Shown piece by piece: positions 1 to 12,326 of a stretch of DNA of 64,000 nt; the first letter of the stretch is position 1; every line of letters starts with the position of its first letter. Made by a program: the position numbers and the translations under genes. The DNA comes from Sinotaia quadrata (taxonomy: Eukaryota > Mollusca > Gastropoda > Architaenioglossa > Viviparidae), in contig CM054181.1 of the NCBI GenBank assembly GCA_028829895.1, forward strand, positions 33,172,259 to 33,236,258, given 5' to 3'. Below the pieces are notes generated by a model. It had not been told where the DNA came from and did not search any database. It saw only the letters and a program-made list of their open reading frames with translations.

Positions 1-704
1 GTCATATAAATTGCTAAATGTCAAAGTGACCCGACTCGAGAGAACAGCAAATCCAACATACGGAGGGAAACACGTGGAATTGATGTAAACAATAACTTGT
101 AACTTTGTTACAATAACACATGAAAGACTATTGAGACATCACCTAAACCAGGTTACATACAAACTATTATCGCTTATCTCTAATAACTCAATTTCTCTTC
201 TCTGATAAGAACTATCCTGTGATTTGTATTGACAATAATCTAATAAATTGTGGTTAGATATTATATTGTATAGATATTAAAATTATTCAAATGTGGATTT
301 GTGGAAATATTGATGTCAAGTAATCTTTTTCATTGTATTCTGATATGTATATTTGATTGTTGCTTTCATAAATTTATTGACCTTCTTAAACATACTGATA
401 ACCTTAAGTTGGAGAAGAAAGTGGGTGGAGTGGGGGCTCACTAAATATAGATTAAAAGACAGATTTATCTTCTCCTTTGGTAAGAAGTTTTCCACATATG
501 GAAATATTGTGTTTTGTAAATGTTTGTCTTTAATGTTGTGGAAGAAAGAAAACATTTACAACGCCCGCAAATCCGCCAAGAGAGAGACGAATTGTGTCTT
601 CTGAAGAATTATTAATAACATAAATTAAGATTCTCATCACTTGCATATGGGTGATTAATTAACAATGATCATCATGGCCATTAACTAGGTGGCCTTGTGT
701 CGCA
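1..704 (+). mobile_element. Dispersed ~1.5-kb element, copy A (window-truncated, internally deleted)
   Basis: The first ~35 bases match the 5' part of the full copy at 59722-61231 (the stretch ending in GTGACCCGAC). The sequence then jumps to the 3' half, which aligns with the reverse complement of 54582-55110 and with 32889-33460. Shared landmarks are a run reading TTGACCTTCTTA, a GGAGAAGAAAGTGG block, TTGGTAAGAAGTTTTCCAC, and the 3' end TAGGTGGC followed by GTGTCGCA, a decayed form of the usual TCACA terminus. An A-run follows immediately. It has no coding capacity. Copy identity is seen directly; calling it an LTR or a DNA element is inference. Confidence 0.8.
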
Positions 705-2010
705 AAAAAAAAAAAAAAAGCAACCACAAAAAACTTAAGAATGTGTCGCTAGGGTAATTTCTTTAGAAACAAACACGCGTTAACAAGACTTGTTGTGCAT
801 AATTATATGTCACTGCATATAAAATAAGGAAACATAGATACCCCCAAAATTTAAAAACTGATTAGGTTTTCTGCAAATTCGTCAAAGGAAGTTTTAGTTA
901 TTTTAGAAAATGTATGTTAAAATTAGGTACACATTTTAAGGAACCTATTTTGTTCCTGTATATTTTTCTTTTTTGTAATAAGGTGCATGGGGAAACTGTA
1001 GAGTGCAAGCATACTTCTATAAAGACATAGCAGGATGTGAAAGACGCGACATTGTATCTCAGTTGAAGTCGCCGTCGTTTTGTTTAGTCGATAATGTCAG
1101 GTCGTAACAGATTTTTTTTTTTTAAAGTGGAAACTCAGTAATTCTATTGGTAGGTGAATGACGTAATTTGTAAGTGCAAACTATAAATCACGAGGGCTTC
1201 GAAACTATAAAAAGGTGACCGAATTCTTGACCTATAAAGGTTGAAATGAAATGTAAACATTCATTCGTTCAATAATTTATACTTCGTCTTGTATTACATG
1301 AAGATGTGCTACGGGCCCATGTTACGTTAACGAGACTTTTCCACACAACTCGCAGAAATAAAGTGCAAATTATCTACTCATTCCTCTATTTTTCAACTAA
1401 TTATTTCATAGTGAATTTGTAAATTATATTACTTGTTGTCAGTGCCATAATTAGACTTGCATTCGTTGTGCAATCTAGTATGTACAAATGATTACCTTTA
1501 GGAATGAAGTAGAAACATTAATAACATTAATAATAATCATTGAACACACGATGCTCTTGGAGCAAATCTGATTTACTTTAGGGGCGAGTTCTACCGCCAT
1601 GATATGTTTCGCTAGCTAGACACAATGGATAGAATAAGGAGTCTTGCCTCAACAGAGATGTGTGTGTCGTCCAACCAACGAGAACAAACGTATGACAATA
1701 CAAAGTAGTGTGGGCGAATACTATCACAGTGCGATCTATTCCAAGTTTAAGCTAAACAAATAACTGATGATAGCTGCTGAAATTGTAATGTGATTTGTAG
1801 AACAATCAGTAACTTTACGCGCGCGCGTGTGCATATTCGGTGTTTGAACCATTATTACATTTCTTTTGTTAATTGAACCACAAGTGTTTTCTGATCTGAA
1901 CAAAAAGTAAAACTAACCAAGCTACAAACGTTTAGTATGTCATAAGATAATAATTTAATAAGTATTTTAGCAAGTGGAGAAAGCGGGAAAAGTAATGCAC
2001 AAATAGGCCT
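705..2010. other. AT-rich stretch without recognised gene
   Basis: The stretch starts with the A-run after copy A. It is mostly AT-rich unique-looking sequence with a short GCGCGC patch near 1819. No reading frame, splice pair or repeat worth calling was seen. Confidence 0.5.

Positions 2011-2103
<93 letters not shown>
2011..2103. repeat. (CA)n microsatellite, ~45 units
   Basis: Nearly perfect CA dinucleotide tract with one CG interruption near 2039. The Cys-Val and Thr-His repeat peptides it would encode are artefacts of the tract. Confidence 0.98.
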
Positions 2104-2106
<3 letters not shown>

Positions 2107-2219
2107 CACACCACATAATGGAGTATGAACATTCAAAACTCTTTACAGATCGTCAACTAATAGTTTAAAGTTTACTAAACAAAGACTTTTTACAGTAACC
2201 CCCCACCCTGCAATGTCTC

Positions 2220-2500
2220 TGTGATAGTGCTGACTACATTAATGTACATTGGTTAATACTAGTTATTGATGAATAATAGTGCCGACTAAGTTATAATATA
2301 CACTTTATAATAAATGTGCTGACTAAATTGATATAATGCACATTGGTTAAAAGTGTATGGTCAGGTATTATAGTTACACTGGTTAATAGCACTAGTGTAG
2401 AGTCAGATTTTATATAGTATGCTGGTTAAAAGTAGTATAGGGTTAGATGTTATATGTGCATTGGTTATTACTATTGCCGTCAAAGTTGTCAAAGTAATGG
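2220..2500. repeat. Degenerate minisatellite, ~65-70 bp unit
   Basis: Four or five diverged units share a pattern of CACTGGTTAATAG or CATTGGTTA followed by GTGTAGGGTCAGAT-like and TTATA-rich parts. It sits between the CA tract and the 40-bp array at 2600 and grades into it. Confidence 0.6.
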
Positions 2501-2599
2501 ATGTAAGCAGAGCCGGCTCAATTAGTCACAATATGCAGCTCAATCGTTAAACTGTGCTATCTGTGAAAAATATTGCTAACTCACGTGTTCTGTGCAATG

Positions 2600-2990
2600 A
2601 GTGAATGGAAGTGTCAGTTCAGTTGTCAAAAGTGTGCAATTGGATGAAATAATTGCCAGGTCAATTGTCAAAGTGTGCAATGGGAGAAAGAATTGTCAGC
2701 TCAGATGTCAAAGTGTACAAAGGGTGAAGGAAATGCCAGCTCAGATGTCAAAGTATGCAATGGGCGAGAGAAGTGTTAACTCTGATGTCAAAGTGTACAG
2801 AGGGTGAAGGAAATGTCAGCTCAGATGTCAAAGTGTGCAATGGGCGAGAGAAGTGTTAACTCTGGTGTCAAAGTGTACAGAGGGTGAAGGAAATGCCAGC
2901 TCAGATGTCAAAGTGTGCAATGGGCGAGAGAAGTGTTAACTCTGATGTCAAAGTGTACAGAGGGTGAAGGAAATGCCAGCTCAGATGTTA
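2600..2990. repeat. Minisatellite, 40-bp monomer organised as an 80-bp dimer
   Basis: Monomers start CTCAGATGTCAAAGTG or CTCTGATGTCAAAGTG at exact 40-bp steps (for example 2700 and 2740). Two classes alternate: X has GAGGGTGAAGGAAATGCCAG and Y has ATGGGCGAGAGAAGTGTTAA. The order is X Y X Y X Y X, with older mixed monomers at the left edge, so the repeating unit in the core is an 80-bp dimer. Confidence 0.95.
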
Positions 2991-4099
2991 AATTTGTATC
3001 TTAATGTTTTATCTTGTATACCTATAAAACCTTTTGAATTTTATACTGCAATGATAAAGGAGGCGAATCTTATCTAAGGAAGAACTAACTGTTGGCACGA
3101 CCATAGTAAATCTTTAAGAAGAAGCCAATAATAACATCAACAACAAAGAAAAACGTTAGCATCAGTAATATGCACTAAACTATGATCGAATCTATTTGAT
3201 ATAAATGTACTTATTTTTTAATATCAACCAATCTAATCACTTACTGTTATTATTAAAAATAACAACAATAATAACTGTCTCCAGCTCTTCCGTTTGATTT
3301 GGTATGAACTGTTGAAACACTTCTGAACGGTTCTCAAAGAAGTGTACAATGAATAATTGAAAACTGGTTACGTCCGGCAGTGAAAAATCTTTTTCCCCAA
3401 GACCCGATTGGCTGCAAAGTCATTGCTACTTTCCCGCCACCGCCAAACCCTTGGGACGAGACAGCCTGGGCTGTGTAATCTTGACGGCAGATTGTCTAAC
3501 GTTGGGTAAATTCAAAATTCACGAGTCACCATCTGGAATGGGTTCGTGTCCTTGTCAAGAGATTTTCATAATCACACAAGAATGGAAAGAAAGAAAGCAA
3601 AATACAAATAAACGTAAAATAGCAAGTAAGCACAGAAATTAGCAATAGATCATAGTGCATATAGTCTTAAGATAAAATATTAGAAAAAAAAAGGTCTGAA
3701 TTTTAATTGACCTATAAAACTCGCTTTTAGAACCTATCAATTTCTTATTTCTTTAATATCTATCAACTATAGTAGATATAAAAATACTTCAACAAAAAAA
3801 GATCATTAAATATGAGCTGTTATGTGTTATTGTTTGCTTTTTTAAAATTACACAATTTGTATCAAAAACAAATGAACTTAACGATTGTAGAGATATGTCT
3901 TAAAGTTGTTTTTTTTAAAAATTACTTACACAGTTTAGTGTGTACCTATCACAACAAAATAAACCAATATTTCTGGTACGTGCCAAAATACAAATTGTAT
4001 TATATTATTTTATAATCTTGCAAAAGAAAATAAAACTTATTCTCTGTTTACAATACTGTTAAAAGATTAATAAACTCAGCTTCGATCATGCAAAAAATA
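2991..4099. other. AT-rich stretch with a GC-richer patch
   Basis: Mostly AT-rich. A GC-richer patch at about 3365-3560 contains CCGCCACCGCC and a short open frame from 3451, but no family is recognisable and no convincing splice pair is visible. No feature called. Confidence 0.4.
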
Positions 4100-4262
4100 T
4101 GATTATTTTAATTTCCGTCATTATATATATATATATATGAAGACTTACTAATGATTATTTAAATTTCCGTCATTATATATATATATATATGAAGACTTAC
4201 TAATGATTATTTTAATTTCCGTCATTATATATATATATATATGAAGACTTACTAATGATTTT
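4100..4262. repeat. Tandem repeat, 52 bp x 3, with internal (AT)n
   Basis: Three nearly identical units start TGATTATTT at 4100, 4152 and 4204. Each contains TTTCCGTCATT, an AT tract and GAAGACTTACTAA. Confidence 0.95.
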
Positions 4263-4980
4263 CAATGACCCGACGTCTACATGCGCAAACCATTCAATTA
4301 CATAAAAACGGTCGGTCATCTACGTAGTGATTAGATTTAATATATACATCCAGATTTTAAAATAATCTGCAACATCGTTTATTTTCGAATGCGATTTTTT
4401 TTATAGACAGAATGTGAAAAATTCATGGTTTTGTCTCGGCTAGTCCAATATCAAAATACACTTACAAAGAAACAGCGTAAAAGAAAAAACCTCTATCATC
4501 TCAAAACTATTCCTGCAAAGAATGGATGATAATCGGATAAAGAGTGGATGTATAAATTAATGAACGCACGATGAACATACAAATAATATTACTTGAATGG
4601 AGCTACATATATGGAGTAATGAATATGGGATGAATATATAAACACTGCTGGCTGAACACAGACAAAACCGTTGAGAAGACAAACACTACTAACAGAGAAA
4701 AAGTAACAATGCATGCTTTGTTTCTGTGGTTGTTACATTTTCCTACTATTCCTTTATTTCATCAAAGCGAGGCTCTGTTTAATAAGTTTAGGCTTCACTT
4801 GCAATGAATTGAAATAACTTGGAGGGGGGGGGGACTCTCAGCTTTATTAACAAAGGTTCTTGCATCTTGTCTAATCAATTATTTCATAACCAATGACTTC
4901 ATGTGGGAATTTGCATATGCGGCTAAAACTGCATAAGAAAAAGAATTATAATCTTTTATTTTATATCACATTCAACAAGT
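4263..4980. other. Unannotated AT-rich stretch
   Basis: Unique-looking sequence with a G12 run at 4821-4833. No gene or repeat is recognised. Confidence 0.4.
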
Positions 4981-5137
4981 TGCCACTGCCTGCTGGGGAC
5001 GTAAATATACGAGAGGATGCCACTGCCTGCTGGGGACGTAAATATACGAGAGGATGTCACTGTCTGCTGGGGACGTAAATATACTAGAGGATGTCACTGT
5101 CTGCTGGGGACGTAAATATACTAGAGGATGTCACTGT
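4981..5137. repeat. Minisatellite, 37 bp x ~4.2
   Basis: Units start at 4981, 5018, 5055 and 5092, with a partial fifth at 5129. Each carries CTGCTGGGGACGTAAATATAC. Two neighbouring sequence variants (GCCACTGCC and GTCACTGTC) occupy the left and right halves, showing local homogenisation. Confidence 0.95.
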
Positions 5138-5577
5138 AGTGGAACTGGTAATGTGCTAAACAAAACTGATTAAAGACAGGACATATTCATGGTCAAAAAT
5201 AATTCTGTCTAGTGAAATATTCTTTGGCTCAAACAAGTCGTCGTTTGATAGAACTGATTAGAAAGCAATTTGGGGTGCTTAACAGACCGAAGACCAAATC
5301 ACGTCAATAAACCCACTTAAGTCCAGATGTATTTGCTCAAGTCGACAACATTATAGTGACGCTTATTCCAAACTTCACACAGGCGTAGACAAAGCCAAAG
5401 ATTTCTATAATCAAATGATTGTTTAGTTGTCTGTCTCGTTTTGTCTATGCACTCTGGTGTCTGACTAACTTACGCGCTGAAAAGAAGGGTGCAGAAAATA
5501 CTCAGCGTTCGTCAAGTTACGAAAGAAAGCGTGCGATGCTTGCGGGCACACACAGATGGCCCACTTCTCTCTTGCAG

Positions 5578-5658
5578 TGACAAGGAGTGAAAGAAGATTG
5601 GGCCACAGAGTCAAGGCTTTAATCTTAATAATTTGGAAACTCCAAATAACATCGGGAG
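5578..5658 (+). CDS. Candidate internal exon, 81 bp, unknown protein
   Basis: A pyrimidine-rich tract ending CTTCTCTCTTGCAG forms a textbook 3' splice acceptor just before 5578. GGGAG followed by GTGAGG forms a good 5' donor at 5659. The enclosed 81 bp is a multiple of three and open in one frame only (TRSERRLGHRVKALILIIWK...). That frame also extends upstream to an ATG at 5556 and downstream to a stop at 5727, giving a 57-codon open frame. The segment is richer in GC and in Arg/Lys codons than its flanks. No family is recognised. It could be chance; conservation or RNA support would decide. Confidence 0.3.
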
Positions 5659-5863
5659 GTGAGGGTGATAGGGAGGAATATTTTGTCGTACAAATTCATG
5701 CGATCAGTCCAGAAATATTGGGCAATTGAACATAGTGTCTATATTACACGTTCAATCACATGCATACGACAAACAAATGTTTGATTTTGTTTTTTGTTAA
5801 GTTTTATAGCCAAATAAACCTTTTCTCTTCAGAAATATATTCCACCTTAACATAGATAAAGAT

Positions 5864-5942
5864 AGATAGATGGATGGATGGATGGATGGATGGATGGATG
5901 GATGGATGGATGGATGGATAGATAGACATATAGATAGATAGA
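5864..5942. repeat. (GGAT)n/(GATA)n microsatellite
   Basis: About a dozen GGAT units flanked by GATA units on both sides. Confidence 0.97.
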
Positions 5943-5974
5943 TCTGTGGTTTGACAGTTCAGTGATATAATTAA

Positions 5975-6295
5975 TGAGTTACATGTATTATGAAATTAAA
6001 AAATAGTTATTAATTTGCCTAGATCAAATAAGATATAATAAGAGGTCACAATTAGTTTTTGAACTGGACTAAAAACACTATGGATAATTAGGCTAAATAA
6101 TAAGACTATAATTTGTTTATATCCAGCCTAGATTAATAAGGGCCAATATGAGAACATAACTAGTTCTTAATTAGCTATGATTAATAAGAAAACTATGATA
6201 ATATAATTAGTTTTTAATTAATGTAGGCTAGTAAGAAATCTTAAAGTATCAAAATAATTTTATAAATAGCTTAGACTAATAAAGGACTAACCTAC
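5975..6295. repeat. Degenerate minisatellite, ~55-60 bp unit
   Basis: Five or six diverged units share the elements ATAATTAGTTTTTAA, TAGGCTAGATTAATAAG and ACTATGATAA. It is too decayed for an exact period. Confidence 0.55.
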
Positions 6296-6419
6296 GTACT
6301 CCACCGGGGGAAAAAAAATAAAAGAGGACCTACGCCAGTCGCAGCTAAGCAAGCACATAAACACAACCACATAAGACAACGCCAACCACCCTCTTCCGAA
6401 TAAAGTGAGAAGAGGAAGA

Positions 6420-6490
6420 CTCCACAGGAATCCACCAAAAACCGAGAGCATCTGAAGAAGATGTAAAGTTTTAACGTAATTCCTGTGGAG
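6420..6490. other. Inverted repeat, 12-bp arms
   Basis: CTCCACAGGAAT at 6420-6431 is perfectly complementary to ATTCCTGTGGAG at 6479-6490, with a 47-bp spacer. It may be chance or a remnant of a structured transcript or element end. Confidence 0.4.
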
Positions 6491-6644
6491 GAAAAGAAGT
6501 TAACGATACAATAAGAGTTCAGACCCCTTTAAAGGTGAGATTGGTTTACACCAATTATGCCGCTGCTACATCTATTTTTTATTTTTTTTGGGGGGAGAGG
6601 TTGAGGGTGAGAGGAGGTAATCTGAGTTTAATATATTTAGCTAC

Positions 6645-6832
6645 AGATGATATACTGGACCAGTCTTATTACACTTGTACAAACAAGTCTCAATAATACA
6701 CAGGACCAAGCTTTACATTTGTATAATCTATGATTATGAATATATACTGGACCAGTCTTTACACTTGTACAATCCATGATTGTATAGCGGAACAGTCTTT
6801 ACACTTGTACAATCCATGATTGTATATTAGCA
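6645..6832. repeat. Minisatellite family A, locus 1 (~40-bp unit)
   Basis: About four units contain GGACCAGTCTTTACACTTGTAC followed by a CCATGATTGTATA-like part. The same family, in the same orientation, recurs at 11800-11985. Confidence 0.85.
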
Positions 6833-7679
6833 ACCCTCGAAAATCCCACTCGCAAGCTCGCAACCTGTGAGTGGAAAACTGCCATTTGCTAACTCAGAAA
6901 ATAGCACGTAAGCTATCGTACGGCGACATTTTTTCAAACAAAAACATCGTGATTTTTCTATCTACTTTTTAAGAAAATAATTACTCACTGACAATCAATG
7001 TGACTAACATTTCCTGTTATATATGAGTGCCGAGAGCATAAAATTAAAATAACAATGATTGTGCACTTGTATGTCTTGAATGCATGCCATGCGCGGGCGA
7101 GAGACATATTCGGGTCATAGATGCTACCTCTTTCGGCGTATTGTCAAATGCGCAATTATGCCGAAGTTAACTTAGCAATATTCGGATCAGTTCACATTCA
7201 GAAGCAGGGCTGTTGGATCAGTCTGAGACAGGGTCGGAGTGATGGAGTGGGTTATTTTTTAATGGAGTTGGTAAAAATGTCCCCACTCCGACTGCAAATT
7301 TTACGGAAACTTGAGGTTAAGGTTTGTTGAACCATGAGGGGGGTAAAAGAAAATCTTTCAAAAACTGAAATAGCGTCTCAAAGCATGTTTATTATGAATT
7401 TTGTACATTTTAAGCAACGGAAGTGAAAAGTACCTTGTAAAGTTACTGAAATAATGAGATTAAAACCAAAAATTCTTTTGCTATATAAATTAGAAGTTCG
7501 TATGAAAAGTATACAAGAGACGCTAGTCAGCAGTCAATCACCTCATCAAGAGTAACAATGAAGATTAAGATTTTTAAAAATATCTAAACATACAGGATTA
7601 ATCAAAACGTTCGGCGCTTAAATCTGGAAAATTTCGGAGAAACTCCATCATATCCAACTAAATTCAAAATAAATACATA

Positions 7680-8026
7680 ACTCACCATCAAGTTAATGAC
7701 TGCCTTTCAAAGTTGGACTTTTCCTTTTGCCACTCAAATTCCAAGTGATCAGAACAGAGAAAAGAATTTTCTACAGCAAGTGACTATAATCTCACTGGCT
7801 TGTCTCATTCCCATAAATCACAATCATTGGATAACAGAAAACTACTCACTCTGTTTGCATTACGTCAGCATTCTAGAATATTCTTGCCTCGATCTATTTA
7901 CTTCAAAACAGACACTTTCAAAATTAACACCATAAGGAGTGCCCAAAGTCGGGTTACTCTGACAGTTTAGCAATTAATATAACAATTTAAATTTAAAATG
8001 AAGTGAGGCAAACTTACTCTGTCACA
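7680..8026 (-). mobile_element. Dispersed ~1.5-kb element, copy F (5' part only)
   Basis: On the minus strand this matches the first ~350 bp of the full copies: terminus TGTGACAGAGTAAG, then GAGTAACCCGAC, TTGGGCACTCC and the block around CAATGATTGTGATT. It aligns in the same orientation with 55730-56083. The rest of the element is missing. The element terminus at 8026 lies directly against the family-B minisatellite. Confidence 0.75.
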
Positions 8027-8362
8027 AGCTCTGTATAAGTATATAATTTTATTATACTCACAAATATAATTCCTTATAAGTATAAAATATTATGTCATAC
8101 TCATAACTCCATATAAGTATATTTTTGTCATACTCATAAATATAATTCTATATAAGTATAAAATTTTATGTCATACTCCTACATATAACTCCATATATGT
8201 ATATTTTTGTCATACTCATAAATATAATTCTGTATAAGTATAAAATTTTATGTTATACTCCTACATATAACTCCATATAAGTATACAATTTTATGCAAAA
8301 CTCATACATATGACTCCTTATATGCATATAATTTTATATCATACTCATACATATAAGGGTGG
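8027..8362. repeat. Minisatellite family B, locus 1
   Basis: Repeated pattern TATAAGTATATAATTTTAT, GTCATACTCATA and ATAACTCC. Units are ~35-40 bp and pair up into longer, irregular units. The family recurs at 10908-11020. Confidence 0.85.
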
Positions 8363-10907
8363 TTCTCTGGAAAGGTGATCCAGATAGGCCATTAAGGGGT
8401 CACTTGCTTAGGATGGGTGTAAAAATATTATTTGTGTAGGAAATTGTCTGAACTTTTGAATTTCTTTTAAAGATACTATTAAACGAAGAAATTTAAAAAC
8501 TTTTCTGTGCTTTCTGTATGTTTCTTTTTTATTTACGGTGACGAAAATGCCCAATAAAAAATGATGGATTTGTGACATGATGCTGTGTGAAGATATATTA
8601 AACAAATTATGCATTTTTGATAACCATTTTTATTATTATTAAATCTTTCCTTGTATTAACAGTTTCCCCCTACCTTGCATATTTATTGAGAGGACTTCCA
8701 TTAAAGGATTAAGCTCAGGCTGACAAAACCGCTTGTTTACGTGTTCAGGGAATATAGGGTAGGTCAGAGGTGAAGGACCCAGTGAAAATCGGATGCTAAC
8801 CACCCGTATATGGTCATTTGCGTTCTGCACAATGACGTAGCACTAAGTCGTTGACTGACCTCCACTTCATTCATATAACTACCTGAATGAATTAGGCTGG
8901 TCAGACGCGCTGACTGTAACATAGCGTACCCATTTACCAGGGGTGAGATAGAGGGAGAGAGCTGCGTCCACCTTATGACCGCGCCTAAAATACACATAGT
9001 GGTAATATGCTTGGTTTTTCTAGATCGTATTTCTTTCTTGTGAAAACTGATATACCATGTATTTTGTATTATGAATGATGTGTAGAATATTCTTGTCATT
9101 TTAATGCTGCTAAAGTTAATATATTTTCCTTACAGAAGCTAAGTGGCATTAGCGATATTACACTTGTAAAACGGTGGAATCACCATGTGTATGTAGTCAT
9201 GTTTCCATTGATTAATTGTTATCACGGAAGAGCTAACGAGTTAACATGCGTTGCATGGATCACTAGCTAAATTATATTATAATGAAGGAAATATATCTTG
9301 TAAAGATTTTATAAGTTTGAAACTTTCATGTAATTTAAACTATGAGTTAGCTAATTAGTGGATTGTAAAGAGTGATTATCGCTGCCACCACAAAGCCCAT
9401 AGAATTGTAATTGCCACACAATACTGTAACACGAATGTTATTCGTTACAGCCAGTCTCAAGCTCAGAAGCCAAAACTTCGAGCTATTAGCTGAAAGACAG
9501 TGTACCCACCTACGAATCCAGTCACGAGACAGGAGTCTGGCAGCGAATGGACGACCTATGACCTTTGATGCCAGAGTTGTTAAGAACTGCGAGAGGCCGC
9601 TGGAAGGATCAACACACGACGTCAATGCCGCATTGAATGACCATCAACAATGCACTGTGTTTAACTGTCAAATGAACTCAGTTAAGTCACTGACTCAATA
9701 AGGTCAAATTCTGACTTGTGTGGTTAATCAATTAATTCATTGGGCCCCGCGGTAACACTCTATATTGTTAGTCACAATTCGAAATTGTTCATTTTTCTTT
9801 CTTCTAATTTAATTTAATTGTTATTAAATTTATTGTTATCTCACCTGTTGTTACATAATTGTTTGTAGCACGACTAGATCCGATTGTGGGGGCTGAGCCG
9901 TAAGAAATGGATAAAGAATCATAAATATTAATCTATAAATAAAAGGGAGATAACATTATTAATCGGAGCAAGTCAACTAATTTATGGGGCTAAGTGTCGT
10001 GAATAATTGGCCGATATTGTGGCATTTGTGTTGAAGATAAGTTAGGCAGTCCGGCTCTCACTAATGTTAGGAATTATCCAATAAAGCAATATTGATAATT
10101 AGAACCTAAATTAGGACAGGGTCGTTAAACATAACCATACATGTGACATGCTGGTTGGTACAAGAACGTATGGTGCATACATTTCATATATAAAAATGAA
10201 AACCCAAACACACATAAATCGAATAAGTACACCCAAAAGAGTCTACAAATATGTTTATAGGTTTAATAATTTCATAATATAATACACAATGATGCCACAA
10301 AAATTATGAACACTTGCAACACTTCGTTACTGACACCATACACACTATAAACAAGTTGAATACAATGACCTTCCAATATGCTTAAACTTCCAATGACTGA
10401 TTCATTTTTAGTGCGGATGGATATCATTAGTATTCTTGGGTGATTTTAACAAAATACAAGCCGCGATTTAGTAAAAACAATTTTTATCCTTAAAAAGCAT
10501 GTTCGTTACCAAAATTTTCCATTACGAGCGAACAACTAAACAAAAATGTTTAAAAAGGAATCCCATAAGAGGTTAACTATTTTTAATGAAAATAAATCAC
10601 AAGATCATGGCGGAAGGATAAAAATGTGCACGGCCGCTGTTTCCGGCGAGTAGACAGATTCATAAAAATAATTTCCTTTCTCGTTTCAAACGGAAGTAGT
10701 ACGAGTTACGACCGTGCATGGAAGACTATGTCTGTGCCCATATCAAGGTGAGAAGCACTTTTTCTTCTCAAAATGCGAATACCAACCGGTGAAATATAAC
10801 AATTATTGCAGTAAAAGGTCTATCTTTTGCTGGTATAAAAAGAAACTAATAATTCTTTTATTTTTATTTTTACCCTCGTGTAACACTTTCTGGAGAATCA
10901 CCTCTAG
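8363..10907. other. Stretch without a supported gene
   Basis: Two patches are less AT-rich, 8690-8990 and 9390-9690. The second is open for 80-90 codons on both strands, which suggests base composition rather than coding, and no motif is recognised. The remainder is AT-rich and unique-looking. Confidence 0.4.
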
Positions 10908-11020
10908 CTCAGTATAAGTATATAATTTTATGCCAAACTCATACATGTCATACTCAAACAGATAACTCCTTATAAGATATAATTTTGCCAACTCTACAGT
11001 AGTATATAATTTTATGATAT
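10908..11020. repeat. Minisatellite family B, locus 2
   Basis: Starts AGCTCAGTATAAGTATATAA, almost identical to the start of the 8027 array. It has two or three units with GCCAAACTCATACAT. It is followed at 11036 by a GGAGTCGG/GGAGTTGG-rich stretch that resembles one at 7222-7280. Confidence 0.75.
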
Positions 11021-11799
11021 TAGTAATAAATTGCAGAATGAGTTGGGAGTCGGACCTATAAAATTTCAGGAGTTGGAGTCAGAAATTTTTTGACCGACTT
11101 CACAAATTGCTCAGAAGAGTTGAGTGCGTCAGCAGCAAAAAGTACCTGTCCCTGTCAGACATCACGTAGCCGACGAAAGCATCACGTGTTGTAAGTTTCC
11201 TTGGGCTTCGTTTTAACTGCATTCTTTTTTTTTTTAATTTTCTGTTCCTTTAAATCTTCAGTGCCGTTTATTCGTCATCCACTTCTATAGCTACTTAAAA
11301 AAAAATCTAAATAATTAAAATTTTAATATAATAAGTGACAAGGAAGAAGTCAAACATATTTTTTTTTAAGTGATACTGAAACCAATTGTGTGGAACAATC
11401 ATTGGTCAGCACATCGCAACAAATTAGTGAATCTGTAGGTTGGGACGAATCTATTGTTATCAGGGGTGGAGTAGAGGTATGTTGTGTAGAAATAAACTCT
11501 TCAGATGCAAAACAAACAACAACTTCAAAAAAAAAAAATCAGTGGCAATGGCTGATTTATAGGTTAGGGAAAAAGCTTTTATCAAAAACTGCAAATTATT
11601 TTGTTGTTGTTGTTTTTTTTAAATAATAAAACCGAAAATTTCTTTTTTTCCAACAAAGATTCATTTTTTTTTTTTATTGTTAACCTGAACCTATTATTAT
11701 ATATTCGATGTTAGCAAATGTCGTCGTCTGCCACCCCTCCCCCCTTTACTATTGGCATTCTTTTGCTAGCGAGTTACGCATGGCTACAATTTTCAAGGG

Positions 11800-11985
11800 T
11801 TGTATACTAGATCAGTCTTTACACTTGTATATCATGATAAACATATGACCAGCTTTTACACTTACAAAAACCATGATGATACATTGGACCAGTCTTTACA
11901 CTTGTACGCCATGATGATACATTGGGCCAGTCTTTACACTTGTACGCCATGATGATACATTGGGCCAGTTTTTACACTTCTGCGA
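11800..11985. repeat. Minisatellite family A, locus 2 (~38-bp unit)
   Basis: Four or five units with GGACCAGTCTTTACACTTGT and CCATGATGATACATT. The last units are nearly identical, so local amplification is recent compared with locus 1. Confidence 0.9.
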
Positions 11986-12326
11986 GCGAAACTGACAGAT
12001 GGCAAAGGACATTATCTCAAGCAATCCGACCGCCATGCGATCCTTGTGGAGTCAATGTGGAACTGTCTTCCAGCATCTCTAAAGTGTACAAGAGCTCTAT
12101 AACACGTACACAGTATGTCAGCAGCGAATCACATACCAATTTATACTTATTTTTCTGTTTAACTGACGAAATCTTTAATTTTGTGGAACGTTTTCCTTCC
12201 ATTTTTTTCTTAATGATTTCAAACCAAGACTAAAATGGATTTCCTGTAGATGAACTAGATTCCATGTTTACTGATTATATTACACTCTTGATATGCATAT
12301 AAATATACAATGTATATTACTACGTC

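Noticed and set aside
8764..9099. 111-codon open frame on the minus strand
   Set aside because: No recognisable domain and the flanks give no splice or promoter support.
9347..9701. Opposed open frames of 92 and 96 codons
   Set aside because: Both strands are open over the same less AT-rich patch and no motif or splice pair favours either; not called as a gene.
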